Assembly: GCF_001514065.1 (NCBI RefSeq)
Contig: NZ_KQ948431.1
Location: 201,434-265,433 of the forward strand
Length of the DNA stretch: 64,000 nucleotides
Source of the DNA: Streptomyces antibioticus
Lineage (GTDB): Bacteria; Actinomycetota; Actinomycetes; Streptomycetales; Streptomycetaceae
Reading direction: 5' to 3'
In this document: positions 31,792 through 40,451 of the stretch, piece by piece
Layout of the letters: every line of letters starts with the position of its first letter
Numbering within the stretch: the stretch's first letter is position 1
The notes under the pieces: model-generated
What the model saw: only the letters and a program-made list of their open reading frames with translations
The model's database searches: none
Told to the model about the DNA's origin: nothing
Made by a program: the position numbers and the translations under genes

Positions 31792-33351
31792 ATGTTCCAT
31801 CCCAGACGCACCCTGCGAACCCTGCTCCTCCCGCTCGCCGCGGGGCTCGCCCTCACCGCCCTGCCCGCGCAGACCGCCCAGGCGGCGAGCACGCTGACCA
31901 ACGGCGGGTTCGAGTCCGACGGCGCGGGCGTGGCCGTCCCCGCCGGCTGGTCCGAGTACGGCACGACCGCCGCCTCGTACACCGAGTCCGGCGGCCACGG
32001 CGGCAGTTACCGGCTCACCCACTACTCGTCCGCCGCCTACAAGGTGGAGACGTACCAGTACCTGTCCGGGCTGACCAACGGGAACTACAAGCTCACCGCG
32101 TGGGTCCGCTCCGGCGGCGGCCAGAACTCCGCCTACATAGCCCTGAAGAACTGCGGCGGCACCGACCAGCGCACCGACCTGCCGGTCTCCCCGAGCGGAT
32201 GGCTGCACATCGTCGTGCCGGTCAACGTGACCACCAACCAGTGCACGATCAGCATCAACAGTGACGCGAACGCCGGCAACTGGATCAATGTGGACGACCT
32301 GACCTTCGCGTCCGGTACGTCCAGTACGTCGATCAAGGGCTCCGACGTCTCCTCGCTCGCCAAGAGCGAGGCCCTGGGCGGCACCTACCGGACCAGCTCC
32401 GGCACCACCGGCGACGCGCTCGCCATCCTCAAGTCCGCCGGACAGAACTACGCGCGCGTCAAGGTCTGGGTCAACGCTGCCGACGGCTACAACGGCAAGA
32501 AGCAGGTCCTGGCGATGGCCAAGCGCATCAAGGCGCAGGGCATGAAGCTGCTGGTCGACTTCCACTACTCCGACACCTGGGCCGACCCGGGCGCCCAGAC
32601 CGTGCCGGCCGCGTGGTCGGGCCACAGCTACAGCCAGCTGAAGACGGACGTCTACAACCACACCTACGACGTCCTGAACGCGCTGAAGGCGCAGGGCACC
32701 ACGGCCGACATGGTCCAGGTGGGCAACGAGATCAACGGCGGCATGCTGTGGTCGGCCGGCTCCACCGACAACTGGTCGCAGCTCGCGGGGCTGCTCAACT
32801 CCGGCTACAGCGCGGTCAAGGCGGTCAGCTCCTCCACCCAGGTGGCGCTGCACCTCGCCAAGGGCGGCGACCTGAGCGGCACCCGCTGGTGGTTCGACAA
32901 CGCGGTCGCCAACGGCGTGAACTTCGACGTCATCGGCCTGTCCTACTACGGCTACTGGCACGGCTCGCTCCACGACTTCCAGACGACCCTGGACGACGCG
33001 GCCTCGCGGTACGGCAAGCCGGTGTTCGTCGCCGAGACGGCCTACCCCTTCCGTCTCGACAGCGACGACTCCTACGAGAACATCATCGACCTCTCCAGTG
33101 AGTTGGTCTCCGGCTACCCCGCCACCACCGCCGGCCAGACCCGCTGGATGAACGACGTCGCGAGCATCGTGGAGGCCGTCCCGAACGGCCGTGGCCTCGG
33201 TGTCTTCTACTGGGAGTCGACCTGGACCGCGGTCACCGGCAACGGCTGGGACCCGGCCGACTCCTCCTCCGGCAACGGCTGGGAGAACCAGGCCCTGTTC
33301 GACTACGACAACAAGGCGCAGCCCGCGATGGTGTGGTTCAGCCACCGCTAG
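31792..33351 (+). CDS. ganA: Secreted GH53 endo-beta-1,4-galactanase with N-terminal beta-sandwich module
   Basis: 519 residues. A Sec signal ends near TAQA (about 31). Residues about 33-175 form a galactose-binding-like carbohydrate-binding module (STLTNGGFESDG, NYKLTAWVRSGGG, INVDDLTF). The GH53 barrel follows (KGSDVSSLAKSEALGG, VKVWVNAADGYNGKK, LLVDFHYSDTWADPGAQ), with acid/base E313 in QVGNEINGGMLW and nucleophile E415 in FVAETAYPF. It cuts beta-1,4-galactan side chains of pectin outside the cell, feeding the neighbouring importer and GanB. The ATG at 31792 is chosen because the signal peptide starts there; the SD (AAGGGA) is rather distant. Confidence 0.95.
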   Translation: MFHPRRTLRTLLLPLAAGLALTALPAQTAQAASTLTNGGFESDGAGVAVPAGWSEYGTTAASYTESGGHGGSYRLTHYSSAAYKVETYQYLSGLTNGNYKLTAWVRSGGGQNSAYIALKNCGGTDQRTDLPVSPSGWLHIVVPVNVTTNQCTISINSDANAGNWINVDDLTFASGTSSTSIKGSDVSSLAKSEALGGTYRTSSGTTGDALAILKSAGQNYARVKVWVNAADGYNGKKQVLAMAKRIKAQGMKLLVDFHYSDTWADPGAQTVPAAWSGHSYSQLKTDVYNHTYDVLNALKAQGTTADMVQVGNEINGGMLWSAGSTDNWSQLAGLLNSGYSAVKAVSSSTQVALHLAKGGDLSGTRWWFDNAVANGVNFDVIGLSYYGYWHGSLHDFQTTLDDAASRYGKPVFVAETAYPFRLDSDDSYENIIDLSSELVSGYPATTAGQTRWMNDVASIVEAVPNGRGLGVFYWESTWTAVTGNGWDPADSSSGNGWENQALFDYDNKAQPAMVWFSHR

Positions 33352-33362
33352 TCCGCCGTACG

Positions 33363-33400
33363 ACAGGAGCCCGGCCGCGCAGACGCGGCCGGGCTCCTGT
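33363..33400 (+). terminator. Strong hairpin terminator of the gan genes
   Basis: A perfect 17-base-pair stem (ACAGGAGCCCGGCCGCG and its complement) around the loop CAGA begins 12 bases after the ganA stop. Confidence 0.93.
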
Positions 33401-33541
33401 GTTGCCCTGTGTGAGTACCGAACTGCCTTTTCCCGCAAGTGCGTTCGGTACCGGACAAGGTGTGAGAAGTCCATCCATGACGGCGTCGACTGCGGGACAG
33501 TGGGAACACGCGGTTCGAGGAGGTAGAGCGGAGGGGACGAC

Positions 33542-33829
33542 ATGCTGAGGACTCCCGTCAGTCAGCGGCGGCTGGACATCCTGGAGTGGCTGAAGGATCC
33601 GGTCGTGCACTTTCCGGCCCAGCGTCACGGCTGCCCGGCCGAGGACGGCGTCACCGCGGACGCCGTCGCCACCAAACTCGGTGTGCGGCGCCAAGTCGCC
33701 GACACCCACCTGGAGTTGCTCGCCGACATCGGCCTGCTGCGCACCAAGCGGGTCCGCCGCCGGGTCTACTACCGGCGCGACGAGGTGCGGATAGCCGAGG
33801 TGGCCCGGATGTTCGAGAAAGGCTGGTAG
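33542..33829 (+). CDS. Small ArsR-like winged-helix regulator
   Basis: 95 residues. The fold is suggested by RRLDILEWLKDPVVHFP, TADAVATKLGVRRQVADTHLELLADIGLLRTKRVRRRVYYRRDEVRIAEVARMF, which has the recognition helix and basic wing of ArsR/SmtB-type proteins. Classical metal-binding Cys pairs are absent, so it likely senses something else or nothing. A GGAGGGG site precedes the start. It lies 29 bases before the SMP-30-like gene and may regulate it. Confidence 0.82.
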   Translation: MLRTPVSQRRLDILEWLKDPVVHFPAQRHGCPAEDGVTADAVATKLGVRRQVADTHLELLADIGLLRTKRVRRRVYYRRDEVRIAEVARMFEKGW

Positions 33830-33858
33830 ACAGAGCAGCGCGAGAGAGGCGGTAGTTC

Positions 33859-34821
33859 GTGGAGCATGCACAGAAGCTGGTCCCGCACCGGTACGTGGCC
33901 ATCGGCGGCCACGGCCCCGAGGACGTCGTCGCCGACAGCCGGGGCCGCGTGCTGACCGGTGTGGCGGACGGCCGCATCCTGCGCCTGGACGGCCTCGCCG
34001 ATCCGGCCACGACCCGCGTCGAGGTGCTCGCCGAGACCGGCGGCAGGCCGCTCGGCCTCGAACTCCTCGCGGACGACGACCTGTTGGTCTGCGACGCCGA
34101 ACTCGGCCTGCTCCGCGTCGACCTCACCGACGGCCTCGTACGCATCCTCGCCGACTCGGTGGCGGGGGAGCGGCTGAGGTTCTGCAGCAACACCGTCGCC
34201 CTGTCCGACGGCAGCATCTGCTTCACGGTCTCCAGCCGCCGCTACCCCCTGGAGCAGTGGATCGGCGACATCGTCGAGCACACCGCCACGGGCCGGCTGC
34301 TGCGTCTCGCGCCCGGCAGCGAGCGGCCCGAAGTCCTCGCGGACGGGTTGCAGTTCGCCAACGGACTGGCCCTGAGCGCCGACGAATCGTTTCTCGTCGT
34401 CGCCGAGACCGGCGCCTGCCGCCTCAGCCGCCACTGGCTCACCGGACCGCACGCGGGGCGCACCGAACCCTTCGTCGAGAACCTCCCCGGCATGCCCGAC
34501 AACCTCTGGCGCGCCGGCCCCGAGGGCCCGATCTGGGTCTCTCTGGCCGGCCCCCGCGTCCCCCCGCTCGACCTCCTGCACCGCGCCGGCCCGGCCGCCC
34601 GCCGCTCCGCCGCCCGCCTGGCGGTCCGCGCCCCGTTCCGCCCCACCGGCACGATCGGCGTCCTCGCCGTCGACGACTCCGGCGGGACCGTCCACCACCT
34701 CACCCGCCGCCACTCCGGCTTCCGCATGGTCACCAGCGTCTGCGAGGCGGCCGGCCACCTCGTCCTGGGCAGCCTGTGGGAGCGGGGCATCGCCCTGTGC
34801 GAGCCGCCCAGCGGTAAGTGA
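33859..34821 (+). CDS. SMP-30/strictosidine-synthase-like beta-propeller protein
   Basis: 320 residues with repeated propeller blades: [102 protein letters not shown] and [23 protein letters not shown]. Family members hydrolyse sugar or aromatic lactones using one bound metal ion. The substrate is unknown. It starts with GTG after GAGAGAGGCGG. The ArsR-like gene upstream is on the same strand with short spacing, suggesting co-transcription. Confidence 0.87.
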   Translation: MEHAQKLVPHRYVAIGGHGPEDVVADSRGRVLTGVADGRILRLDGLADPATTRVEVLAETGGRPLGLELLADDDLLVCDAELGLLRVDLTDGLVRILADSVAGERLRFCSNTVALSDGSICFTVSSRRYPLEQWIGDIVEHTATGRLLRLAPGSERPEVLADGLQFANGLALSADESFLVVAETGACRLSRHWLTGPHAGRTEPFVENLPGMPDNLWRAGPEGPIWVSLAGPRVPPLDLLHRAGPAARRSAARLAVRAPFRPTGTIGVLAVDDSGGTVHHLTRRHSGFRMVTSVCEAAGHLVLGSLWERGIALCEPPSGK

Positions 34822-34882
34822 CCCCGGCGTTACCCTGTTGACCGGCCATGATCAGGCCGTCCAGGCAGGGAGACGTACGACC

Positions 34883-35341
34883 ATGACAGCCCCGGAGACC
34901 GAGAGCCTCCGTGCCCCGACCCCGCGACGACCGCCGGTGCTGCGCGGTCAGGCGTCCGTCGTGGCCGTCGTCGCGCTCGGCGGCGCCATCGGGGCGACCG
35001 CCCGCTACGCGCTCTCCCTCTGGTGGCCCCTCCAGCCGGGCGGGTTCCCCTGGGCGACCTTCTGGACCAATGTCGTCGGCTGCGCGGTCATAGGCGTGTT
35101 CATGGTGGTCATCACCGACGTCTGGGCCGCCCACCGGCTGGTCCGCCCGTTCTTCGGCACCGGCGTCCTCGGCGGCTTCACCACCTTCTCCACCTACGCC
35201 GTCGACATCCGCAGACTGCTCGGCTCCGGCCACCCCGGCACGGGACTGGCCTACCTCGCCGCGACCCTCCTCGCGGCCCTCACCGCGGTGTGGCTCGCCG
35301 CGACCGCCACCCGCCGCGTCCTGAAGCGGAGGCAGCCATGA
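34883..35341 (+). CDS. crcB: Fluoride channel subunit FluC/CrcB (first copy)
   Basis: 152 residues and four membrane segments. The channel motifs are [25 protein letters not shown] (pore Asn) and [15 protein letters not shown] (phenylalanine track and central metal site). Fluc channels let fluoride leave the cytoplasm as dual-topology dimers. Paired genes, as here, usually encode antiparallel heterodimers. The ATG at 34883 follows AGGGAGA. Its stop overlaps the DUF190 start. I found no fluoride riboswitch sequence upstream. Confidence 0.95.
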   Translation: MTAPETESLRAPTPRRPPVLRGQASVVAVVALGGAIGATARYALSLWWPLQPGGFPWATFWTNVVGCAVIGVFMVVITDVWAAHRLVRPFFGTGVLGGFTTFSTYAVDIRRLLGSGHPGTGLAYLAATLLAALTAVWLAATATRRVLKRRQP

Positions 35342-35718
35342 CGAGGCTGACCGGAAGTGCCCTGCGTGTGACCGTGTTCGTCGGCGAGAACGACACCTGG
35401 CACCGCAAGCCCCTCTACAGCGAGATCGTGCACCGCGCCCACACGGCGGGCCTCGCCGGTGCCAGCGTCTTCCGCGGCATCGAGGGCTTCGGCGCCTCCT
35501 CCCTGATCCACACCTCCCGGCTGCTGTCCCTGAGCGAGGACCTGCCCGTCGCGATCGTCATCGTCGACACCGAGGACCGCGTCCAGGCCTTCCTGCCCCA
35601 GCTCGACGAACTCGTCACCGAGGGCCTGGTCATCCTCGACGACTGCGAGGTGATCAGGTACGTCGGCCGAGACGCGGACTCCGGCGAATCGGACACGAAG
35701 GGTAAGAGGTCGTTGTGA
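35338..35718 (+). CDS. DUF190 (PII-like) protein between the two crcB genes
   Basis: 126 residues. [46 protein letters not shown] is the DUF190 signature, followed by [39 protein letters not shown], a ferredoxin-like fold related to PII signalling proteins. DUF190 genes often accompany crcB; the biochemical role is not established. ATGA and GTGA overlaps tie it to both channel genes, so equal expression is likely. Confidence 0.94.
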   Translation: MTRLTGSALRVTVFVGENDTWHRKPLYSEIVHRAHTAGLAGASVFRGIEGFGASSLIHTSRLLSLSEDLPVAIVIVDTEDRVQAFLPQLDELVTEGLVILDDCEVIRYVGRDADSGESDTKGKRSL

Positions 35719-36068
35719 ACTGGCTGCTGGTCGTCGCGGGTGCCATGGTCGGCGCCCCGCTGCGCTACCTCACCGACCGAGCGATCCAGACCCGCCACGA
35801 CTCGGTCTTCCCCTGGGGCACCTTCGCGGTCAACGTCACCGGATGTCTGGTTCTGGGCCTGGTCAGCGGGGCGGCGGGGCCCCACCTGCAGCTGCTGCTC
35901 GGCACGGGCCTGTGCGGGGCGCTGACGACGTACTCGACCTTCTCGTACGAGACCCTGCGGCTGGCCGAGACCGGGGCGGGGCTGTACGCCCTCGCCAATG
36001 TCGGCGCGAGTCTGATCGCCGGCCTGGGGGCGGCCTACGTGGGCGTGGAGCTCGCCCAGGCGGTGTAA
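35715..36068 (+). CDS. crcB: Fluoride channel subunit FluC/CrcB (second copy)
   Basis: 117 residues and four membrane segments. Motifs [31 protein letters not shown] and [15 protein letters not shown] match FluC. In the second copy the track motif reads TTYSTFSYE instead of FTTFSTYAV, as expected if the two subunits specialised within a heterodimer. It starts with GTG inside the DUF190 stop and has AGAGG upstream. Confidence 0.95.
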   Translation: MNWLLVVAGAMVGAPLRYLTDRAIQTRHDSVFPWGTFAVNVTGCLVLGLVSGAAGPHLQLLLGTGLCGALTTYSTFSYETLRLAETGAGLYALANVGASLIAGLGAAYVGVELAQAV

Positions 36069-36116
36069 AACTGTGCCCGCCCTGTCTCGTCCTCCCCGCC
36101 GGAAGAACTGGATCCC

Positions 36117-36953
36117 ATGAGCGTCATCAGCGTCGGTCAGGCCGTCGTCCTCGGAGCCGTCGAGGGGGTGACCGAGTTCCTGCCCGTCTCCTCCACCGGT
36201 CATCTGAAGATCACCGAGGGGCTCATGAACATCCCGGTCGACGACGACGCCGTCGTCGGGTTCTCGGCCGTGATCCAGGTCGGCGCGATCGCCGCCGTGC
36301 TCGTGTACTTCCGCAAGGACATCGTGCGGATCGTCTCCGCCTGGGTCCGCGGACTGCGCGACAAGGAGGAGCGGTACCACCACGACTACAAGTTCGCCTG
36401 GTGGGTCATCTACGCGACCATCCCGATCGTCGTCGTGGGCCTCGCCGCCAAGCCCCTCATCGAGGGGCCGCTCGCCTCCCTGTGGGTCGTGGCCGGGTCG
36501 CTGATCGCGGGCAGCGGTGTGATGTGGGCAGCCGACCAGATGGGGCGCCACAAGCGCGGCGAGGACGACACCTCGTTCAAGGACGCGATGCTCGTCGGCA
36601 GCTCCCAGATCCTCGCCCTGCTCTTCCCCGGCTTCTCCCGCTCCGGCGCCACCATGTCCACCGCGCTCATGCTCGACCTGGACCGTGTGGCCGCCACCCG
36701 CCTCTCCTTCTTCCTCGGCATCCCCGCCCTGACCGGCGCGGGCATCTACGAACTCAAGGACGCCCTCGGCACCGGCGTGGGCGCGGCGCCGCTGGCCGTC
36801 GGCACCGCCGTCTCCTTCGCCGTCGCCTACGGCTCCATCGCCTGGCTGCTGAAGTACGTCGCCAAGCACTCCTTCAACGCGTTCGTGATCTACCGGATCG
36901 TCGTCGGTGTGCTGCTCTTCGGCCTGCTGGCCACGGGCGTGCTCGACAGCTGA
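36117..36953 (+). CDS. uppP: Undecaprenyl-diphosphatase
   Basis: 278 residues, about eight membrane segments. It recycles undecaprenyl pyrophosphate to the monophosphate carrier for cell wall synthesis and gives bacitracin tolerance. The catalytic signatures EGVTEFLPVSSTGH and LLFPGFSRSGATMS are intact. It follows the fluoride cassette by 48 bases and is closed by a hairpin. The ribosome site is weak. Confidence 0.97.
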   Translation: MSVISVGQAVVLGAVEGVTEFLPVSSTGHLKITEGLMNIPVDDDAVVGFSAVIQVGAIAAVLVYFRKDIVRIVSAWVRGLRDKEERYHHDYKFAWWVIYATIPIVVVGLAAKPLIEGPLASLWVVAGSLIAGSGVMWAADQMGRHKRGEDDTSFKDAMLVGSSQILALLFPGFSRSGATMSTALMLDLDRVAATRLSFFLGIPALTGAGIYELKDALGTGVGAAPLAVGTAVSFAVAYGSIAWLLKYVAKHSFNAFVIYRIVVGVLLFGLLATGVLDS

Positions 36954-36962
36954 CCTGCCCCG

Positions 36963-36999
36963 ACGGGGCGTGAGCCGGCATTCAGCTCTCGCGCCCCGT
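36963..36999 (+). terminator. Hairpin terminator after uppP
   Basis: ACGGGGCG and CGCCCCGT form an 8-base-pair stem with a partly paired interior (TGAG and CTC). It starts nine bases beyond the uppP stop and is followed by a T-rich stretch. Confidence 0.7.
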
Positions 37000-37020
37000 G
37001 AAATTCTCCTTTCAGGTGCC

Positions 37021-37050
37021 TTGACAGCACCCTCCCGCCGCCCGGAGTAT
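37021..37050 (+). promoter_or_regulatory. Promoter of the GntR-ansP operon, possibly leaderless
   Basis: TTGACA at 37021-37026 and GAGTAT at 37045-37050 are spaced by 18 bases. The predicted transcription start coincides with, or is one base before, the GTG start codon at 37058. A GGAG at 37044-37047 could alternatively serve as a ribosome site if transcription starts further upstream. Confidence 0.5.
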
Positions 37051-37057
37051 CTCTCCC

Positions 37058-37795
37058 GTGAACCTGTCAGACAGCCGGACAGCCGGACAGCCACCGCGGC
37101 GCATCAGCGCCATGGAAGCGGTGCTGGCGCATCTGCGCGCCGCCATCGAGCGGGGCGACTACGCCATCGGCGACAAGCTCCCCTCCGAGGCCGAGCTCTG
37201 CCGCACGCTGGAGATCAGTCGCCCCGTGCTGCGCGAGGCCCTCCGGGCGCTGCAGACCATGGGGCTGACCGTCTCCAAGACCGGCAAGGGCACCTTCGTG
37301 GTCGCCAGCGCCGTGGAGGACCCCACCTTCGGCGACTACGCGGCCAGCGACCTGCTGGAGGTGCGCCGGCACGTCGAGATCCCCGTCGCCGGGTACGCGG
37401 CCCTGCGCCGCACCCCGGAGAACCTCGACCACCTGGCCCACCTGCTCGACCGCATGGAGCGGGAGACGGACACCACCGCGTGGGTCGCGATGGACACGCT
37501 GTTCCATCTGGCCGTCGCCGAGGCCGCCCAGAACCCGGTGTTCCGCCGGGTCATCGAGGAGATCCGGGACGCACTGGCGCGTCAGTCGGCCTTCCTCAAC
37601 GAGCTGGGCGGACGCCGCGAGCAGTCCAACCGCGAGCACCGGGCGATCGTCGAGGCGCTGATCGACGGTTCCGAACACGACGCGGTGGAGGCCATGTCCC
37701 ACCACCTCGACCGCGTCGAGACCACCCTCACCGACATCGTGCGTCCCCCTGGCAAGGGCACGGACACCCCCACGGAAGGCGACCCCCAGGCGTGA
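37058..37795 (+). CDS. FadR-type GntR regulator of the asparagine operon
   Basis: 245 residues. The winged helix is AVLAHLRAAIERGDYAIGDKLPSEAELCRTLEISRPVLREALRALQTMGLTVSKTGKGTFVV. The C-terminal FCD helical domain carries metal/ligand-binding histidines (DTLFHLAVAEAAQNPVF, REHRAIVEALIDGSEHDAVEAMSHHL). FadR-type regulators often bind carboxylates; aspartate or asparagine is a reasonable guess here. The stop overlaps the permease start as GTGA, so regulator and permease are made together, which suits autoregulation. Confidence 0.92.
   Translation: MNLSDSRTAGQPPRRISAMEAVLAHLRAAIERGDYAIGDKLPSEAELCRTLEISRPVLREALRALQTMGLTVSKTGKGTFVVASAVEDPTFGDYAASDLLEVRRHVEIPVAGYAALRRTPENLDHLAHLLDRMERETDTTAWVAMDTLFHLAVAEAAQNPVFRRVIEEIRDALARQSAFLNELGGRREQSNREHRAIVEALIDGSEHDAVEAMSHHLDRVETTLTDIVRPPGKGTDTPTEGDPQA
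37064..37093. promoter_or_regulatory. Palindrome and 8-base direct repeats at the GntR start
   Basis: CTGTCAGACAG (37064-37074) is a perfect odd palindrome of the FadR operator size. It runs into GACAGCCG, GACAGCCG, GACAGCCA at 37070-37093. It lies in the first codons, immediately downstream of the promoter, so bound GntR could block transcription of its own operon. Confidence 0.5.
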
Positions 37796-39246
37796 GCGAG
37801 CAGATCCTGCACGACGATGTGCAGAAACGTTCCGGCCATGTCGACGCGGGAGACGAGGGATACAGCAAGTCCCTCAAGCACCGGCATGTCAACATGATCG
37901 CCATCGGCGGTGCCATCGGCACCGGCCTCTTCCTCGGAGCCGGCGGCCGCCTCGCCGACGCCGGCCCCTCCCTGTTCATCGCCTACGCGGTCTGCGGCAT
38001 CTTCGCCTTCCTGGTGGTCCGCGCCCTCGGTGAACTCGTCCTGTACCGCCCCTCCTCCGGCGCCTTCGTGTCGTACGCCCGCGAGTTCCTGGGTGAGAAG
38101 GGTGCCTACGTCGCAGGCTGGATGTACTTCCTGAACTGGGCCACCACCGGCATCGCCGACATCACCGCCGTGGCCGTCTACACCCACTACTGGGGGATGT
38201 TCTCCGACATCCCGCAATGGGTGATCGCGCTCATCGCGCTCGCGGTCGTCCTCACCGTGAACCTCATCTCGGTGAAGATGTTCGGCGAGCTGGAGTTCTG
38301 GTTCGCCATCGTCAAGGTGGGCGCGCTCGTGGCGTTCATGCTGATCGGCATCTTCCTCCTGGTCACCCAGCACGAGGTCGGCGACACCACCCCGGGCCCG
38401 GCCCTGATCACCGACCACGGCGGCGTCTTCCCCAACGGCCTGCTGCCCATGCTGCTGATCCTCCAGGGCGTCGTCTTCGCCTACGCCTCGGTGGAACTCG
38501 TGGGCGTCGCGGCCGGTGAGACCGAGAACCCCGAGAAGATCATGCCGAAGGCGATCAACTCGATCATGTGGCGCGTGGGCCTCTTCTACGTCGGCTCGGT
38601 CGTCCTGCTGTCGATGCTGCTGCCCTGGAACAAGTACACCGGCGGCCAGAGCCCCTTCGTGACCGTGCTCTCCAACATCGGTGTCCCGGCGGCCGGCGGC
38701 GTGATGAACCTCGTCGTCCTCACCGCGGCCATGTCCTCCCTCAACTCCGGCCTGTACTCCACCGGCCGCATCCTGCGCTCCATGGCCAAGTCCGGCTCCG
38801 CGCCCAAGTTCACCGGCGTCATGAGCCGCAGCCAGGTGCCTTACGGCGGCATCCTGCTCACCAGCGGCATCTGCGTCCTCGGCGTCGGCCTCAACGCCGT
38901 CGTCCCGGCTGACGCGTTCGAGATCGTGCTGAACTTCGCCGCGATCGGGATCCTGTCCACCTGGGGCATGATCATGGTCTGTCACCTGCTCTTCTGGCAG
39001 AAGACCGAGAAGGGCGAACTGACCCGCCCCGGCTACCGACTGCCGGGCTCCCCCTGGACCGAACTCGTGACGCTGGCGTTCCTCGCCTCCGTCCTGGTCC
39101 TGATGTACGCCGATGGCGGCGTCGGACGCACCACCGTGCTGTGTCTGCCGCTGATCATCGGGGCCCTGGTCGCAGGCTGGTACGCCATCCGCGGCCGGAT
39201 CGCCCGGACGGCGGCCGAGACCGCAGCCGCAGGCGCCGACACGTGA
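37792..39246 (+). CDS. ansP: L-asparagine/amino-acid permease (APC superfamily)
   Basis: 484 residues, about twelve membrane segments. The amino-acid/polyamine/organocation start is clear: GYSKSLKHRHVNMIAIGGAIGTGLFLGAGGRLADAGPSLFIAYAVCG. It continues with RALGELVLYRPSSGAFVSYAREFLGEKGAYVAGWMYFLNWA and SVELVGVAAGETENPEKIMPKAI. The AnsP assignment follows this close pattern and the downstream asparaginase and aspartase genes. GTG 37792 overlaps the regulator's stop; the large upstream extension of the frame is a shadow. Confidence 0.92.
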   Translation: MSEQILHDDVQKRSGHVDAGDEGYSKSLKHRHVNMIAIGGAIGTGLFLGAGGRLADAGPSLFIAYAVCGIFAFLVVRALGELVLYRPSSGAFVSYAREFLGEKGAYVAGWMYFLNWATTGIADITAVAVYTHYWGMFSDIPQWVIALIALAVVLTVNLISVKMFGELEFWFAIVKVGALVAFMLIGIFLLVTQHEVGDTTPGPALITDHGGVFPNGLLPMLLILQGVVFAYASVELVGVAAGETENPEKIMPKAINSIMWRVGLFYVGSVVLLSMLLPWNKYTGGQSPFVTVLSNIGVPAAGGVMNLVVLTAAMSSLNSGLYSTGRILRSMAKSGSAPKFTGVMSRSQVPYGGILLTSGICVLGVGLNAVVPADAFEIVLNFAAIGILSTWGMIMVCHLLFWQKTEKGELTRPGYRLPGSPWTELVTLAFLASVLVLMYADGGVGRTTVLCLPLIIGALVAGWYAIRGRIARTAAETAAAGADT

Positions 39247-39322
39247 GCACACACGTGAGCGCCGAGACCCACCCCACCGGCGGCCACGCGTGATCCGCGC
39301 GGCGCACCCCTAGAAGGCAGTC

Positions 39323-40339
39323 ATGTTGAGCAGTTCCGTCGCGGACGCACCCCTGATCCGCGAGCCCTTCCACGCCCCCGTCGCCCACCTCATACGCGGC
39401 GGGGTCGTGGAGGGCATCCACTACGGTTCCGTCGTCGTCCTCGGCGCCGACGGTCGCGTCGACTTCCAGCTCGGTGACATCGAGGCCGCGTTCTATCCGC
39501 GCTCGGCGCTCAAGCCGGTGCAGGCGGTCGCCATGGTGCGGGCGGGGCTGCCGCTCGACGGCGAACTGCTCTCGCTGGCCGCCGCGAGCCATTCCGGCGA
39601 GGAGCGGCATCTCGCCGGGACGCGGCGGATTCTGGAGCTGGCGGAGGTTACCGAGGACGCCCTGCGCAACGTTCCGGACATGCCGTTCGACCCCGTCGTA
39701 CGGGACGAGTGGGTGCGGGCGGGGCGTGGGCCCTCGCGGCTCGCCCAGAACTGCTCCGGCAAGCACGCGGCGATGCTGTACACCTGCGTGCTCAACGGGT
39801 GGCCCCTCGAGGGATATCTGGACCCCTCGCATCCGCTCCAGCAGGCCATCGCCGAGATCGTCGAGGACCTCACGGGGCAGCGGATCGCACGGGTGACGGT
39901 CGACGGGTGCGGGGCGCCTCTGTTCTCCGTGTCCCTGAACGGGCTCGCCCGTGCCGTCTCGCGGATCGCCTCCGCCGTGCCCGGTACACCCGAGGCGCGG
40001 GTCGCGGACGCGATGCGTGCGCATCCGGAGATGGCGTCCGGTGCGGGGCGGGACGTCGCCGCGCTGATGCGGGCCGTGCCCGGGCTGCTCGCCAAGGACG
40101 GGTTCGAGGGTGTTCAGGTCGCCGCGCTGCCTGATGGGCGGGCGGTTGCCGTGAAGATCGCGGACGGGGCGAATCGGGCGCGGATTCCTGTGGCGGCGGC
40201 GGCGCTCGCGCGGGCGGGGGTCGACGCCTCGTTGCTCACCGAGTTTCAGGGCGAGGCGCTTCTTGGGGGTGGGGAGCCGGTGGGGTGTGTGCGGCCGGTT
40301 CGCTCGCTCGAGCCCGTTGTGGTTTCTGCTTGCGCCTAA
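39323..40339 (+). CDS. L-asparaginase II-family protein (AnsA of the Rhizobium etli type)
   Basis: 338 residues. It has the features of the thermolabile/rhizobial asparaginase family: HLIRGGVVEGIHYGSVVVLGADG, FYPRSALKPVQAVAMVRAGLPL, LAAASHSGEERHL, QNCSGKHAAMLYTC, VDGCGAPLFSVSLNGLARA and MRAHPEMASGAGRDVAALM. It hydrolyses asparagine to aspartate and ammonia in the cytoplasm. It sits between the asparagine permease and aspartase. Its 3' third uses more G-ending and T-containing codons than neighbours, a mild compositional difference. Confidence 0.93.
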   Translation: MLSSSVADAPLIREPFHAPVAHLIRGGVVEGIHYGSVVVLGADGRVDFQLGDIEAAFYPRSALKPVQAVAMVRAGLPLDGELLSLAAASHSGEERHLAGTRRILELAEVTEDALRNVPDMPFDPVVRDEWVRAGRGPSRLAQNCSGKHAAMLYTCVLNGWPLEGYLDPSHPLQQAIAEIVEDLTGQRIARVTVDGCGAPLFSVSLNGLARAVSRIASAVPGTPEARVADAMRAHPEMASGAGRDVAALMRAVPGLLAKDGFEGVQVAALPDGRAVAVKIADGANRARIPVAAAALARAGVDASLLTEFQGEALLGGGEPVGCVRPVRSLEPVVVSACA

Positions 40340-40362
40340 GGATGTGCCGCGCTCGATGAATT

Positions 40363-40415
40363 GCGACTGCGGGCCGGTCTGTGGCTGGTCGCGCAGTTCC
40401 CCGCGCCCCTAAAAG
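40363..40415. repeat. Streptomyces-type intergenic repeat element
   Basis: This stretch has the form GCGACTGCGGGCC, then GGCTGGTCGCGCAGTTCC, then CCGCGCCCCTAAAAG. I recall closely similar sequences recurring in intergenic regions across many Streptomyces genomes, with no assigned function. It contains short inverted GCGC arms. It lies between asparaginase and aspartase; I saw no second copy in this window. The assignment rests on memory rather than a search. Confidence 0.55.
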
Positions 40416-40451
40416 ACCTCAGCTCCCCTGCAGAAGGAAAAACCGAAGCTC

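Noticed and set aside
33542..33829. Metal-sensing ArsR/SmtB assignment
   Set aside because: The winged helix fits, but the metal-binding Cys or His pairs of true metal sensors are absent, so no metal role is claimed.
34822..34882. Fluoride riboswitch before the first crcB gene
   Set aside because: The short leader has GGCGTTACC and ATGATC fragments but lacks the conserved pseudoknot elements I would expect.
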